Of a stretch of 64,000 nt of DNA, positions 38,168 through 48,621 are shown one piece after another. The notes beneath the pieces are model-generated. The model saw only the letters and a program-made list of their open reading frames with translations. It ran no database searches and was not told the origin of the DNA. Positions within the stretch are counted from its first letter, which is position 1, and each line of letters starts with the position of its first letter. A program made the position numbers and the translations under genes. This DNA comes from Pseudomonas sp. R-28-1W-6 (GTDB lineage: Bacteria; Pseudomonadota; Gammaproteobacteria; Pseudomonadales; Pseudomonadaceae): positions 496,001 to 560,000 of the forward strand of contig NZ_WELK01000001.1 in the NCBI RefSeq assembly GCF_009799925.1, in the 5' to 3' direction.

Positions 38168-38196
38168 AAAAAGGGTGGCCACGGCCACCCTTTTTT
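38168..38196 (+). terminator. Intrinsic terminator after cytochrome c4
   Basis: AAAAAGGGTGGCC pairs with GGCCACCCTTTTTT around a short loop; symmetric A/T flanks. Confidence 0.9.
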
Positions 38197-38291
38197 GTGG
38201 GCGGCGCCGCTACAATGCAGGAACCCGCACCCGGGCCGCCGGTCGAACCCAGGCCCGCCCCGAGCGGCATCCATTTGCCAAGGAGTCATGC

Positions 38292-38936
38292 ATGCGTAAC
38301 CTGATTTTCAGTGCCGCCCTCGCCAGCCTCAGCCTGTTCAGCATCGGTGCCCAGGCCGAGTCGATTGAGGCCGGGCCGTTCACCGCCGGCAAGCAGTATG
38401 TCGAGCTGGCGACGCCGGTACCGGTATCGCAGCCGGACAAGATCGAAGTGGTCGAGCTGTTCTGGTACGGCTGCCCGCATTGCTACCAGCTCGAACCGAC
38501 CCTCAATGCCTGGGCGGAAAAGCTGCCGGCCGACGTCAACTTCGTGCGCATCCCGGCCCTGTTCGGGCGCACCTGGGATATCCACGGCCAGCTGTTCATC
38601 ACCCTCGACCTGATGAAGGTCGAGCAGAAGGTGCACAAGGCGGTGTTCGATGCCATCCACAAGGAAGGCAAGAAGCTGACCGATCCGCAAGAGATGGCCG
38701 AGTTCCTCGCCGGCCAGGGCGTCGATGCCGAGGCCTTCCTCAGCACCTACAACTCCTTCGCCGTGAAAGGCCAGATGACCAAGGCCCGCCAGCTGGCCAA
38801 GGCCTACCAGATCAGCGGCGTACCGGTGCTGATCGTGGGCGGCAAGTACCGTTTCGACGTGCGCAGCGCCGGCGGCGAAGAGCAGCTGCTGCAGGTGGCC
38901 GACTTCCTCATCGACAAAGAGCGCGCCGCACGCTGA
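38292..38936 (+). CDS. dsbA: Thiol:disulfide interchange protein DsbA
   Basis: Periplasmic oxidase that introduces disulfides. The 214-residue protein has a signal peptide (to AQA), active site Cys61-Pro-His-Cys64 in FWYGCPHCYQ, and the cis-Pro loop SGVPVLIV. AGGAG precedes; an out-of-frame ATG at 38288 is ignored. It is followed closely by an EEP-family gene. Confidence 0.96.
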   Translation: MRNLIFSAALASLSLFSIGAQAESIEAGPFTAGKQYVELATPVPVSQPDKIEVVELFWYGCPHCYQLEPTLNAWAEKLPADVNFVRIPALFGRTWDIHGQLFITLDLMKVEQKVHKAVFDAIHKEGKKLTDPQEMAEFLAGQGVDAEAFLSTYNSFAVKGQMTKARQLAKAYQISGVPVLIVGGKYRFDVRSAGGEEQLLQVADFLIDKERAAR

Positions 38937-38946
38937 GTATCCCGCC

Positions 38947-39828
38947 ATGCTGCGCCGCTGGAATTCCGGGCGTTCGATCGGCCTGCACCCGCCGCAGGTC
39001 AACGGCCGTTGTCCGGATTCCAGCGGCCTGCCCTGCGACGGCCTGCTGCGCCTGCTCAGCTTCAATATCCAGGTCGGCATCAGCACCGAGCGCTATCGCC
39101 ACTACCTGACCCGCGGTTGGCAGCACCTGCTGCCGCACCGCGGACGGGCCGGCAACCTGCAGAAGATCGGCGCGCTGCTCGGCGACTACGACCTGGTGGC
39201 CCTGCAGGAGGCCGATGGTGGCAGCCTGCGCTCCGGCTTCGTCAACCAGGTCCAGCACCTCGCCGAACTCGGCGCCTTCCCCTACTGGTACCAGCAGCTC
39301 AACCGCAACCTCGGGCGCTTCGCCCAGCACAGCAACGGCGTGCTCAGCCGCTTGCGCCCGTGCCGCCTGGAAGACCATCCGCTGCCCGGCCCGCCGGGGC
39401 GCGGGGCGATCCTGCTGGCGTTTGGCGAAGGCGCGGACGCCCTGGCGGTGGTGGTCATGCACCTGGCGCTGGGTGCGGGCACCCGCACCCGCCAGCTGGC
39501 CTACATCCGCGAGCTGATCGGCGGCTATCGCCACCAGGTGCTGATGGGCGACATGAACACCCATGCCCTCGATCTGCTGCAGCACTCGCCGCTGCGCGAC
39601 CTCGGCCTGCTCGCGCCGCAGGTCGAGGCGACCTTTCCCAGCTGGCGGCCGCAACGCTGCCTCGACCATATCCTGCTCAGCCCGGGCCTGGCCCTGGAAC
39701 GGGTGGCGGTGCTCAGTCAGCCGATTTCCGACCATCTGCCGGTCGCCGTCGATATCCGCCTGCCGGCCGCGCTGTGCGGCGCGATGGCTCCCCAGCTGAA
39801 ACCGCTCGCCACTGGATCGCTGCCATGA
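38947..39828 (+). CDS. Endonuclease/exonuclease/phosphatase family protein
   Basis: 293-residue EEP-fold hydrolase, predicted cytoplasmic. Motifs in order: [16 protein letters not shown] (metal Glu), [21 protein letters not shown] and the C-terminal CLDHILLS and SDHLPV (catalytic Asp-His). The substrate (nucleic acid or phospholipid/phosphoinositide) cannot be told. The stop overlaps the following diguanylate cyclase gene by four bases. Confidence 0.9.
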   Translation: MLRRWNSGRSIGLHPPQVNGRCPDSSGLPCDGLLRLLSFNIQVGISTERYRHYLTRGWQHLLPHRGRAGNLQKIGALLGDYDLVALQEADGGSLRSGFVNQVQHLAELGAFPYWYQQLNRNLGRFAQHSNGVLSRLRPCRLEDHPLPGPPGRGAILLAFGEGADALAVVVMHLALGAGTRTRQLAYIRELIGGYRHQVLMGDMNTHALDLLQHSPLRDLGLLAPQVEATFPSWRPQRCLDHILLSPGLALERVAVLSQPISDHLPVAVDIRLPAALCGAMAPQLKPLATGSLP

Positions 39829-41708
39829 CCGATGATGCCCAGCGCTGGAAAGCCAAGTACCTCGAGAATCTGGAACAGCAGGAAAAGCTGGAGCAGCGCT
39901 GGGAGGCCCGCCTCGACCTGCTGCGCCGCGGCCTGGTGCGCAGCTCCCTGGCCGCCGAGGGTGCGGACAAGGCCGTCGACCAGTGCATGCGCGAGCTGCG
40001 CGAGATCATCCGCGGCGAGCAGATGGATGCCGGCCTGGCCGCACTGATCCCGCGCCTGGAAAAGGCCGTGCTCGAGTCCGAGCAGCGTCGTCAGCAACGC
40101 AGCGCGCAGAATGTCGCCGGGATCACCGGCCTGACCGAGCAGCTGCTGGCCCTGGAGCTGCCGCGCGAGGTGCGCAAGGCGCTCAAGCAGTTCGCCAGGC
40201 GCATCGACGAACGGGCCAGCCAGTCCCGCGAGCTGCCGGCCCTGCTGGCCGAGCTGAGCAGCCTGCAGCACAAGGTGCTGGAGGTGCTGGGCAGCGACCA
40301 GGTCGCCCGCCCCGGCCTGCTGCAGCGCCTGTTCGGCGGCCGCGACGAGGCCGCTGCCGGCCAGGCCCCGACAGAAGCACCGAGCGCGACACCGCCGGCG
40401 GCCACCGCCGAGCCGCTGCCGGTGGCTGGCGAGCAGGCGCAGGTCGCCCCACCGAGCCCGCCCCCCGCCCCCGTTACGCCAGCTCCCGCGCCAGAGGTAG
40501 TGGCTGCTCAGCCCGCCGCGGCAGCGCTGCCCCAGGTCGATGCCATTGAAGGGCCGGCGCCGTTCAAGCCGACCGCCACCCTCGATAGCCTGCCGCTGGA
40601 TGCGCGCTTCTTCACCGGCAGCGACGACCCGGCCTATGCCTTGCCGGAGTCGGCCGAGCCGGGCTACAGCGCGGTGGCGGTGCACGTGGCGCAAAGCCTG
40701 CTGGGCCTGCTCGACGAACTGGAGCTGCCGGCGCGCCACCAGCCCCAGGGCGAGGCCCTGCGCGAGCGCCTGCAGGGCGGCCTGAACTGGTACGAGCTGG
40801 TGCCGCTGCTGGACGACCTGGCGGTGCTGGTGCTGGCGGTGACCGACAGCGGCCAGCGTGAGTTTGCCGGCTACCTGAAGCAGCTCAACGAGCGCCTGGC
40901 GGCCTTTCTCGGCACCCTCAGCGAGGCCCACGAGGGCTACAGCGAGTCGATCGAAAGCGCGCGCAGCTTCAACCGCGAGCTGCGCGAACAGGTCGGCGGG
41001 CTGCAGGCCAGCGTGCAGGGGGCGGCCGACCTGGACGACCTCAAGCACGTCCTGGAGACGCGCCTCGACGGCCTGCTGAGCACCGTCGCCGAGCACCAGC
41101 GCCAGCGCGAGGGCCGCGAGGCCGATGTGGCCGAACGCCTGCAGGCCTTGGTACAGCGGGTCGCGGAGATGGAACAGGAGGCGCAGGTGTTCCGCGATCA
41201 CCTCGAGGAACAGCGGCAGAAGGCCCTGATCGACCCGCTCACCGGCCTGCCCAACCGCGCCGGCTGGAGCGAACGGCTGGAGCTGGAGGTGGCACGCTGG
41301 CAGCGCTACGGCGGCGAGCTGCTGCTGGCGGTGCTGGATGTCGACCACTTCAAGCGGATCAACGATGGCTACGGCCACCTGGCCGGCGACAAGGTGCTGA
41401 AGATCATCGCCAGCGAGCTGGGCAAGCGCCTGCGCAAGACCGACTTCATCGCCCGCTTCGGCGGCGAGGAGTTTGTCCTGCTGGTCCCCACCACCCCGCT
41501 GGCGGGCGGCCAGCAGCTGATGGAAACCCTGCGCCTGGCCATCGAGGCCTGTCCCTTCCACTTCCGTGGCGAGCGGGTGACCATCACCCTGTCGGGCGGC
41601 ATCACCGCCTTTGCCGCCGGCGAGTCGGCCGAGCAGGTGTTCGACCGCGCCGATCAGGCGCTGTACCGGGCCAAGGGCGAAGGGCGCAACCGCATCCTGG
41701 TGGTCTAA
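39825..41708 (+). CDS. Diguanylate cyclase (GGDEF) with coiled-coil N-terminus
   Basis: Makes c-di-GMP. The 627-residue protein has no membrane helix: an N-terminal coiled coil, a Pro/Ala-rich linker (about 195-245), a helical central region and a C-terminal GGDEF domain. The active motif is GGEEF near residue 546, with an I-site RKTD five residues before it, so product inhibition is likely. Synteny with dsbA and ampDh2 matches what I recall of P. aeruginosa DgcH. It is coupled to the EEP gene. Confidence 0.9.
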   Translation: MTDDAQRWKAKYLENLEQQEKLEQRWEARLDLLRRGLVRSSLAAEGADKAVDQCMRELREIIRGEQMDAGLAALIPRLEKAVLESEQRRQQRSAQNVAGITGLTEQLLALELPREVRKALKQFARRIDERASQSRELPALLAELSSLQHKVLEVLGSDQVARPGLLQRLFGGRDEAAAGQAPTEAPSATPPAATAEPLPVAGEQAQVAPPSPPPAPVTPAPAPEVVAAQPAAAALPQVDAIEGPAPFKPTATLDSLPLDARFFTGSDDPAYALPESAEPGYSAVAVHVAQSLLGLLDELELPARHQPQGEALRERLQGGLNWYELVPLLDDLAVLVLAVTDSGQREFAGYLKQLNERLAAFLGTLSEAHEGYSESIESARSFNRELREQVGGLQASVQGAADLDDLKHVLETRLDGLLSTVAEHQRQREGREADVAERLQALVQRVAEMEQEAQVFRDHLEEQRQKALIDPLTGLPNRAGWSERLELEVARWQRYGGELLLAVLDVDHFKRINDGYGHLAGDKVLKIIASELGKRLRKTDFIARFGGEEFVLLVPTTPLAGGQQLMETLRLAIEACPFHFRGERVTITLSGGITAFAAGESAEQVFDRADQALYRAKGEGRNRILVV

Positions 41709-41828
41709 GCCGTCGCCGGCCAGAGCAGGCGCCGCGGGGCGTCGCCTGGCTGGCCGCGAATGCCGCGCCAGCCACAGCCGTGCAGGCGGGCGCCGGCTAA
41801 ACTAGGCATTTGCGCAAGAGAGTGGAAC

Positions 41829-42422
41829 ATGGACATTTTCGGCATCGCCGTCCTGGTGTTTCTGGTCACCGACCCGTTCGGCAACATCGCCATTTTCCTC
41901 GCCGCCCTGAAGACCGTGGCTCCCGAGCGGCGCCTGCGCGTGGCGCTGCGCGAGCTGTTGTTCGCCCTGGCCCTGCTGATGCTGTTCCTCACCTTCGGCG
42001 ACAAGATCCTCAGCGGTCTCGGGCTGTCGCGCGAGGCCACGGCGATTGCCGGCGGCATCATCCTGTTCGTCATCGCCATGCGCCTGATCTTCCCCCGGCC
42101 CGAGGGCGTGCTCGGCGACCTGCCGGATGGCGAGCCGCTGCTGGTGCCGCTGGCCACGCCGGCGGTGGCCGGGCCTTCGGCGCTGGCGGTGCTGATGACC
42201 CTGCGCAATACCCACGAAGGCGCGCTGTGGGAACTGTACCTGGCGGTCGGCCTGGCCTGGCTGGGCACCGCGCTGATCCTCCTGCAGGCCTCCTGGCTGC
42301 AGCGCTTCCTCGGTGCGCGCGGCCTGACGGCGGTGGAACGGCTGACCGGCATGCTGCTGATCATGCTCAGCGTCGACATGCTCCTGGACAACCTGCAGAG
42401 CGTGTTACATATCGCCCCCTGA
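41829..42422 (+). CDS. MarC family membrane protein
   Basis: 197-residue inner-membrane protein with six helices. The N-terminal FLVTDPFGNIAIFLA and the repeat-like LATPAVAGPSALAVLMTLRN are the two MarC half-motifs. Transport function is not established for the family. Its stop codon forms the first base of repeat A4. Confidence 0.9.
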   Translation: MDIFGIAVLVFLVTDPFGNIAIFLAALKTVAPERRLRVALRELLFALALLMLFLTFGDKILSGLGLSREATAIAGGIILFVIAMRLIFPRPEGVLGDLPDGEPLLVPLATPAVAGPSALAVLMTLRNTHEGALWELYLAVGLAWLGTALILLQASWLQRFLGARGLTAVERLTGMLLIMLSVDMLLDNLQSVLHIAP

Positions 42423-42563
42423 GAACCTGTTCACGATCTCCTGTCCGTCGGCCATACCGCGTTAAAACCAGGCTCGGAATGCTCATTTACAACTCGTAAA
42501 CTCCGCTTCCTCGCCTGTTTTTGCCTTGTCTGGCTCTAGTCCAAAAGATCGTGAACAGGTTCT
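42422..42563. repeat. Stop-codon inverted-repeat element, copy A4 (perfect ends)
   Basis: Perfect 17-bp terminal inverted repeats GAACCTGTTCACGATCT. The interior has GTCGGCCATACCGCGTT, GGCTCGGAATGCTCATTTACA and CGTAAACTCCGCTTCCTCGCC, matching A2 and A3. It begins at the stop codon of marC. About 142 bases. Confidence 0.85.
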
Positions 42564-42629
42564 GAGCCGTCCCGCAGCGGCCGGGCGGCGGGTTAAACTG
42601 CGCGCCCGCCCCCAGCCGTGCCGACCCCG

Positions 42630-43409
42630 ATGCGCCTCGTCTTCCTCGCCTTCTCCGCCCTGTTCCTGGCCGCCTGCAGCAGCGGCCCGTCGATCAACGA
42701 CAGTTTCAGCGCACGCAGCCAGAGCAGCCGGGTGCAGTACATCGTGCTGCACTACACCTCGACCGACCTGGCCCATTCCCTGGCCTTGCTGACCGAGGGC
42801 GAGGTGAGCAGCCATTACCTGATCGACGCCAACCCGCCGACCATCTATCGCCTGGTCGATGAGGACCGCCGCGCCTGGCATGCCGGCGACAGTGCCTGGC
42901 AGGGACGCACCTGGCTGAATGCCAGCACCCTGGGCATCGAGCTGGTCAACCAGGGCTATGCCGAGGGGCCCAACGGGCTGGCCTGGCAGCCCTACAGCGA
43001 GGCGCAGATCGGCGCGCTGATCGAGCTGCTCAAGGACCTGGTGCGGCGTCACCAGTTGCCGATCGACAGCATCATCGGTCACAGCGACATCGCCCCGCAG
43101 CGCAAGGTCGACCCGGGCCCGCTGTTTCCCTGGCGGCGTCTGGCCGAGGCCGGGCTGATCCGCTGGCCGGATGCCGCCGCCGTGGCCCGCGAGCAGGCGC
43201 GCTTCGCCACGGCCCTGCCGGATCCGGCCTGGTTCCAGGGGCAGCTGCAGCAGCTGGGTTTCGTCACGCCGCAGAGCGGCGTGTTGGACGATGCCACGCG
43301 CAACGTGCTGGCGGCCTTGCAGATGAAATACCGCCCGGCCCGCTACGACGGCGAGCCGGACGCGGAAACCGCCGCCATCCTGCAGGTGCTCAACCAGCCT
43401 GGCGGCTGA
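42630..43409 (+). CDS. ampDh2: N-acetylmuramoyl-L-alanine amidase lipoprotein
   Basis: Cleaves the lactyl-peptide bond of peptidoglycan from the periplasmic face of the outer membrane. The 259-residue lipoprotein has lipobox LAAC (Cys16), an Amidase_2 domain with zinc ligands in VLHYTS, GHSDIAPQRKVDPG, and a C-terminal peptidoglycan-binding domain (LQQLGFVTPQSGVLDDATRNVLAALQ). An in-frame GTG at 42618 is an alternative start. Neighbouring genes support AmpDh2 over AmpDh3. Confidence 0.93.
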   Translation: MRLVFLAFSALFLAACSSGPSINDSFSARSQSSRVQYIVLHYTSTDLAHSLALLTEGEVSSHYLIDANPPTIYRLVDEDRRAWHAGDSAWQGRTWLNASTLGIELVNQGYAEGPNGLAWQPYSEAQIGALIELLKDLVRRHQLPIDSIIGHSDIAPQRKVDPGPLFPWRRLAEAGLIRWPDAAAVAREQARFATALPDPAWFQGQLQQLGFVTPQSGVLDDATRNVLAALQMKYRPARYDGEPDAETAAILQVLNQPGG

Positions 43410-43427
43410 GACCCGGCCGGGTCCGCC

Positions 43428-44081
43428 TCAGGGGCGGAAGTTGCGGGCGTCGAGGGCCCAGACATCCAGCGCCGGCTTGAGGTCGTCGAGGCTCAGCTGG
43501 GTATTCTGGTTTTCCAGGGCCAGGCCGTGGCCCTTGCGTACCACCCGGGCCACCGGCTTGCTGGTGCGGGCGTCCAGCACCTCGATCTCGACATAGATCT
43601 CGGTCGTGCGGTCGCGGGTACCGGCGGCGGTGCTGGCGGCGGCGGCGACCAGGGCGATGGGGATGACCTCGTAGACCTTCAGGCCTTCGGCCGACACGTC
43701 CACCGCGGTGATCGCGCTGCGCATCACCAGGCTGTCGTGGTTGGCCTGCTCGACCACCACCAGGCGCCCCTGCATTTCGCGCTTCAGGGCCTGTTGCAGG
43801 TAGCTGGCGATCTCGTTCAGGGCGTCCTGGCCGACCTGCTCGCTCGGGGTCGGGGCCGGGTAGAACTGCGGTTTTTCCACCAGGATCGAGCTGTAGTTTG
43901 CCAGCTTGAAGTCCGGCGAGACCCAGCGCATCACCGGCGCGCCGCTGGCCGAGGTGGTCGCCTGCAGCTGCGAATAGTCGCCGAGGAAGCCCGAGTATTG
44001 CTCGGGCTGGGTGGTCTGGCTGGCGCAGCCGGCCAGCAGCAGGCTGCCGCCGAGGCTGAGAGCGAGCATCAAGTGTTTCAT
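43428..44081 (-). CDS. DUF3313 lipoprotein
   Basis: 217-residue predicted lipoprotein with lipobox LAGC at about residue 19. The domain has YSGFLGDYSQLQ, YSSILVEKPQFYP, and a segment of small residues (IPIALVAAAASTAAGTRDRTTEIYVEIEVLDARTSKPVARV) as in DUF3313. AGGAG precedes the start at 44081. It converges on ampDh2. Function unknown. Confidence 0.85.
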   Translation of the reverse strand: MKHLMLALSLGGSLLLAGCASQTTQPEQYSGFLGDYSQLQATTSASGAPVMRWVSPDFKLANYSSILVEKPQFYPAPTPSEQVGQDALNEIASYLQQALKREMQGRLVVVEQANHDSLVMRSAITAVDVSAEGLKVYEVIPIALVAAAASTAAGTRDRTTEIYVEIEVLDARTSKPVARVVRKGHGLALENQNTQLSLDDLKPALDVWALDARNFRP

Positions 44082-44266
44082 CCCTGTACTCCTGAGGTTG
44101 AGCGCGTCATCCGACGCTAGTGGCGAGCGAAACAGTGGCACATTCGGCCGGCAGTTTTCATGTGCTTTTTCGTCGCGCCGATCCGCGCCGGCCGCACGTC
44201 GGGCCTGATGGATGGCCGCCGCTGGCCGGCCCCGCTATCATCCGCGCCATCGACTGGGGGTGACCG

Positions 44267-45493
44267 ATGCTCAATGGCCTGTGGCTGGGATTCTTCGTGG
44301 TGGCGGCGCTCGCCGCGCTGGTGCGCTGGCTAGGCGGCGATGTGGCGGTGTGGGCGGCCATGGTCGAGAGCCTGTTCGCCATGGCCAAGGTCTCGGTCGA
44401 GCTGATGGTGGTGCTGTTTGGCACCCTGACCCTGTGGCTGGGCTTTCTGCGCATCGCCGAGCAGGCCGGCCTGGTCGACCTGCTCGGGCGCGCCCTCGGC
44501 CCGCTGTTCGCCCGCCTGATGCCGGAGGTGCCGCGCGGCCATCCGGCGCTCGGCCTGATCACCCTCAACTTCGCCGCCAACGGCCTGGGCCTGGACAACG
44601 CCGCCACGCCGATCGGGCTCAAGGCGATGAAGGCCCTGCAGGAGCTCAACCCCAGCGCCACGGTGGCGAGCAACGCGCAGATCCTGTTTCTGGTGCTCAA
44701 CGCCTCGTCGCTGACCCTGCTGCCGGTATCAATCTTCATGTACCGCGTGCAGCAGGGCGCTGCCGACCCGACCCTGGTATTCCTGCCGATCCTCCTGGCC
44801 ACCAGCGCCTCGACCCTGGCCGGCCTGCTGGCGGTGGCGCTGATGCAGCGCCTGCGCCTGTGGGACCCGGTGGTGCTGGCCTACCTGATTCCAGGGGCCT
44901 TGTTATTGGGCGGCTTCATGGCCCTGCTCGGCGGGCTGACCGCCACGGCCCTGGCGGCGCTGTCGTCGCTGCTCGGCAACCTGGTGCTGTTCGGCCTGAT
45001 CCTGCTGTTCCTGCTGGTCGGCTGGCTGCGCCGGGTGCCGGTCTATGAAACCTTCGTCGACGGCGCCAAGGAAGGCTTCGAGGTGGCCAAGAACCTGCTG
45101 CCCTACCTAGTCGCCATGCTCTGCGCGATCGGCGTGCTGCGTGCCTCCGGCGCCCTGGATTTCGGCCTGGACGGCATCCGTAGCCTGATCGAATGGGCCG
45201 GCTGGGATACCCGCTTCGTCGATGCCCTGCCCACCGCCCTGGTCAAGCCGTTCTCCGGCAGCGCGGCGCGCGCCATGCTCATCGAGACCATGCAGACCCA
45301 TGGTGTCGACAGCTTCCCGGCCCTGGTGGCGGCGACCATCCAGGGCAGCACCGAGACCACCTTCTACGTGCTGGCCGTGTACTTCGGCGCGGTCGGCATC
45401 CAGCGCGCCCGTCACGCGGTGGGCTGCGCCCTGGTCGCCGACCTGGCCGGGGTGCTGGCGGCCATCGGCGTGTGCTACTGGTTCTTCGGCTAA
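44267..45493 (+). CDS. Nucleoside-recognition (SpmA/SpmB-like) membrane protein
   Basis: 408-residue protein with about ten helices in two similar halves. Each half has a Gate-like motif: LNFAANGLGLDNAATPIGLKAM in the first (SpmA-like) and TALVKPFSGSAARAMLIE with ATIQGSTETTFYVLAVYFGAVG in the second (SpmB-like). It looks like a fusion of the two spore-maturation proteins in a non-sporulating organism. Substrate unknown. A palindromic repeat follows. Confidence 0.85.
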   Translation: MLNGLWLGFFVVAALAALVRWLGGDVAVWAAMVESLFAMAKVSVELMVVLFGTLTLWLGFLRIAEQAGLVDLLGRALGPLFARLMPEVPRGHPALGLITLNFAANGLGLDNAATPIGLKAMKALQELNPSATVASNAQILFLVLNASSLTLLPVSIFMYRVQQGAADPTLVFLPILLATSASTLAGLLAVALMQRLRLWDPVVLAYLIPGALLLGGFMALLGGLTATALAALSSLLGNLVLFGLILLFLLVGWLRRVPVYETFVDGAKEGFEVAKNLLPYLVAMLCAIGVLRASGALDFGLDGIRSLIEWAGWDTRFVDALPTALVKPFSGSAARAMLIETMQTHGVDSFPALVAATIQGSTETTFYVLAVYFGAVGIQRARHAVGCALVADLAGVLAAIGVCYWFFG

Positions 45494-45520
45494 GCGCCTG
45501 CTGCCCCCTGCTGCGCTTTT

Positions 45521-45576
45521 GTAGGGTGCGCCGTGCGTACCGGCCGGCACCGGGCGGGTCCAGGTGCGCACCCTAC
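45521..45576. repeat. GTAGGGTGCGC palindromic repeat, copy 2
   Basis: A 56-base element with ends GTAGGGTGCGC and GTGCGCACCCTAC, between two convergent genes. It could act as a bidirectional terminator hairpin, but there is no T-tract. Confidence 0.75.
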
Positions 45577-45611
45577 TCGCGTGAGCAGACGCCAAGCCGC
45601 TTGTACGGGAT

Positions 45612-47162
<1,551 letters not shown>

Positions 47163-47177
47163 GATGACTCCATGCGG

Positions 47178-47214
47178 TCTGAATGACAGCTAAGCAGATG
47201 CTGTCTAAAGCACA
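47178..47214 (+). promoter_or_regulatory. Two NorR/FhpR-type sites (GT-N7-AC)
   Basis: GTCTGAATGAC at 47178-47188 and GTCTAAAGCAC at 47204-47214 fit the GT-N7-AC enhancer core of NorR-type regulators. They lie 67 and 41 bases upstream of the sigma-54 promoter candidate, centre to -24 element, a normal distance. Two sites are seen; NorR usually has three. Confidence 0.55.
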
Positions 47215-47254
47215 ACATAGCGCATAACTCACTGATTTATATAGGGCAAATAGC

Positions 47255-47270
47255 TGGCACGCTTCGTGGA
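47255..47270 (+). promoter_or_regulatory. hmp: Candidate sigma-54 promoter of hmp
   Basis: CTGGCACG is an intact -24 element; the -12 element reads GTGGA where TTGCA is expected, with the correct 10-base spacing from GG. It starts 62 bases before the hmp ATG. Confidence 0.55.
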
Positions 47271-47316
47271 TTGTTCTCGGCAGAATTCAAACCTGCGTGC
47301 AATCAAGGAGTTACCC

Positions 47317-48498
47317 ATGCTGTCCGGCGAACAAATCGCGATCATCAAGGCCACCGTGCCGCTGCTGGAAAGCGGCGGCGAAGCCCTGACCAGCCACTTC
47401 TACCGCCTGATGCTCGGCGAGTACCCCGAGGTGCGCCCGCTGTTCAACCAGGCCCACCAGGCCAGCGGCGACCAGCCGCGCGCCCTGGCCAACGGCGTGC
47501 TGATGTACGCCCGGCATATCGACCGCCTGCAGGAACTCGGCCCGCTGGTCGGGCAGATCGTCAACAAGCATGTCTCGCTGCAGATCCTGCCCGAGCACTA
47601 CCCGATCGTCGGCAGCTGCCTGTTGCGGGCGATCCGCGAGGTGCTCGGCGCCGAAGTCGCCAGCGATGCGGTGATCGACGCCTGGGCCGCCGCCTACGGC
47701 CAGCTGGCCGAGCTGCTGATCGGCGCCGAGGAGGAAGTCTATGCCGCCACCGAACGCGCCCCCGGCGGCTGGCGCGGCGGCCGGCTGTTCCGCGTGGTAC
47801 GCAAGGTGGCGGAAAGCGAGGAAATCACTTCGTTCCACCTGCAGCCGAGCGATGGCGGCGCCGTGGTGGACTTCGTCCCCGGCCAGTACATCGGCCTGCG
47901 CCTGCAGCTGGACGGCGAGGAAGTGCGCCGCAACTATTCGCTGTCGGCCGCGCCGAACGGCCGCGAGTACCGCATCAGCGTCAAGCGCGAGGTCGGCGGG
48001 CGGGTCTCCAACCACCTGCATGACCAGGTCCGGGAAGGCAGCGAGCTGGAGCTGTTCGCCCCGGCCGGCGAGTTCAGCCTGACGCCGTCGCGCAAGCCGC
48101 TGCTGCTGATCAGTGCCGGGGTCGGCATCACCCCGCTGCTGGCCATGCTGGAAGACGCGGTGCACAGCGGCCGGCCGATCCGCTTCATCCACTGCGCGCG
48201 GCATGCCGGGGTGCAGGCCTTCGCCGCGCGGGTCGACGAGCTGGCTGCGCAGCATCCGCAGCTGCAGCGCTTCTACTGCTTCGAGGAGCGCCGCGCCGGC
48301 GATGGCGGCGATGCCACCGGCCGCCTCGGCCGCGAGCAGCTGCAGGCCTGGCTGCCGGCCGAGCGCGATGTGGATGCCTATTTCCTCGGGCCCAAGCCGT
48401 TCATGGCCCAGATCAAACGCCAGCTGCGCGAGCTGGGCGTGCCGCCACAGCAGACCCGCTACGAGTTCTTCGGTCCGGCGGCGGCGCTGGAGGGCTGA
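47317..48498 (+). CDS. hmp: Flavohemoglobin nitric oxide dioxygenase
   Basis: Converts NO and O2 to nitrate; cytoplasmic. The 393-residue protein has a globin domain (1-140) with proximal His85 and distal Tyr29, an FAD domain with RNYSLS, and an NAD-binding domain with SAGVGITPLLAML. AAGGAG lies 9 bases before the ATG. Divergence from fhpR and the sigma-54 promoter point to NO induction. The gene is also called fhp in pseudomonads. Confidence 0.97.
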   Translation: MLSGEQIAIIKATVPLLESGGEALTSHFYRLMLGEYPEVRPLFNQAHQASGDQPRALANGVLMYARHIDRLQELGPLVGQIVNKHVSLQILPEHYPIVGSCLLRAIREVLGAEVASDAVIDAWAAAYGQLAELLIGAEEEVYAATERAPGGWRGGRLFRVVRKVAESEEITSFHLQPSDGGAVVDFVPGQYIGLRLQLDGEEVRRNYSLSAAPNGREYRISVKREVGGRVSNHLHDQVREGSELELFAPAGEFSLTPSRKPLLLISAGVGITPLLAMLEDAVHSGRPIRFIHCARHAGVQAFAARVDELAAQHPQLQRFYCFEERRAGDGGDATGRLGREQLQAWLPAERDVDAYFLGPKPFMAQIKRQLRELGVPPQQTRYEFFGPAAALEG

Positions 48499-48506
48499 GG
48501 CTGGCT

Positions 48507-48536
48507 CCCGGCCGCCGGTAAGTTCCGGCGGCCGGG
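48507..48536 (+). terminator. Strong GC hairpin after hmp
   Basis: CCCGGCCGCCGG pairs perfectly with CCGGCGGCCGGG around TAAGTT. There is no following T-run, so termination would be weak or Rho-assisted. Confidence 0.5.
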
Positions 48537-48551
48537 CGTTGCTGACAGTGC

Positions 48552-48605
48552 GTAGGACGGGTGCAACCCGTGGCGGGGCCGCCGCCGGTTGCACCCGCCT
48601 GCCTA
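48552..48605. repeat. Palindromic repeat, divergent relative of the GTAGGGTGCGC family
   Basis: GTAGGACGGGTGCAACCCG and CGGTTGCACCCGCCTGCCTA form inverted arms around a G/C-rich centre. The layout and the GTAGG/CCTA ends recall the GTAGGGTGCGC repeats, but the sequence differs. Confidence 0.5.
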
Positions 48606-48621
48606 TTGGCTCGGCGCCGAG

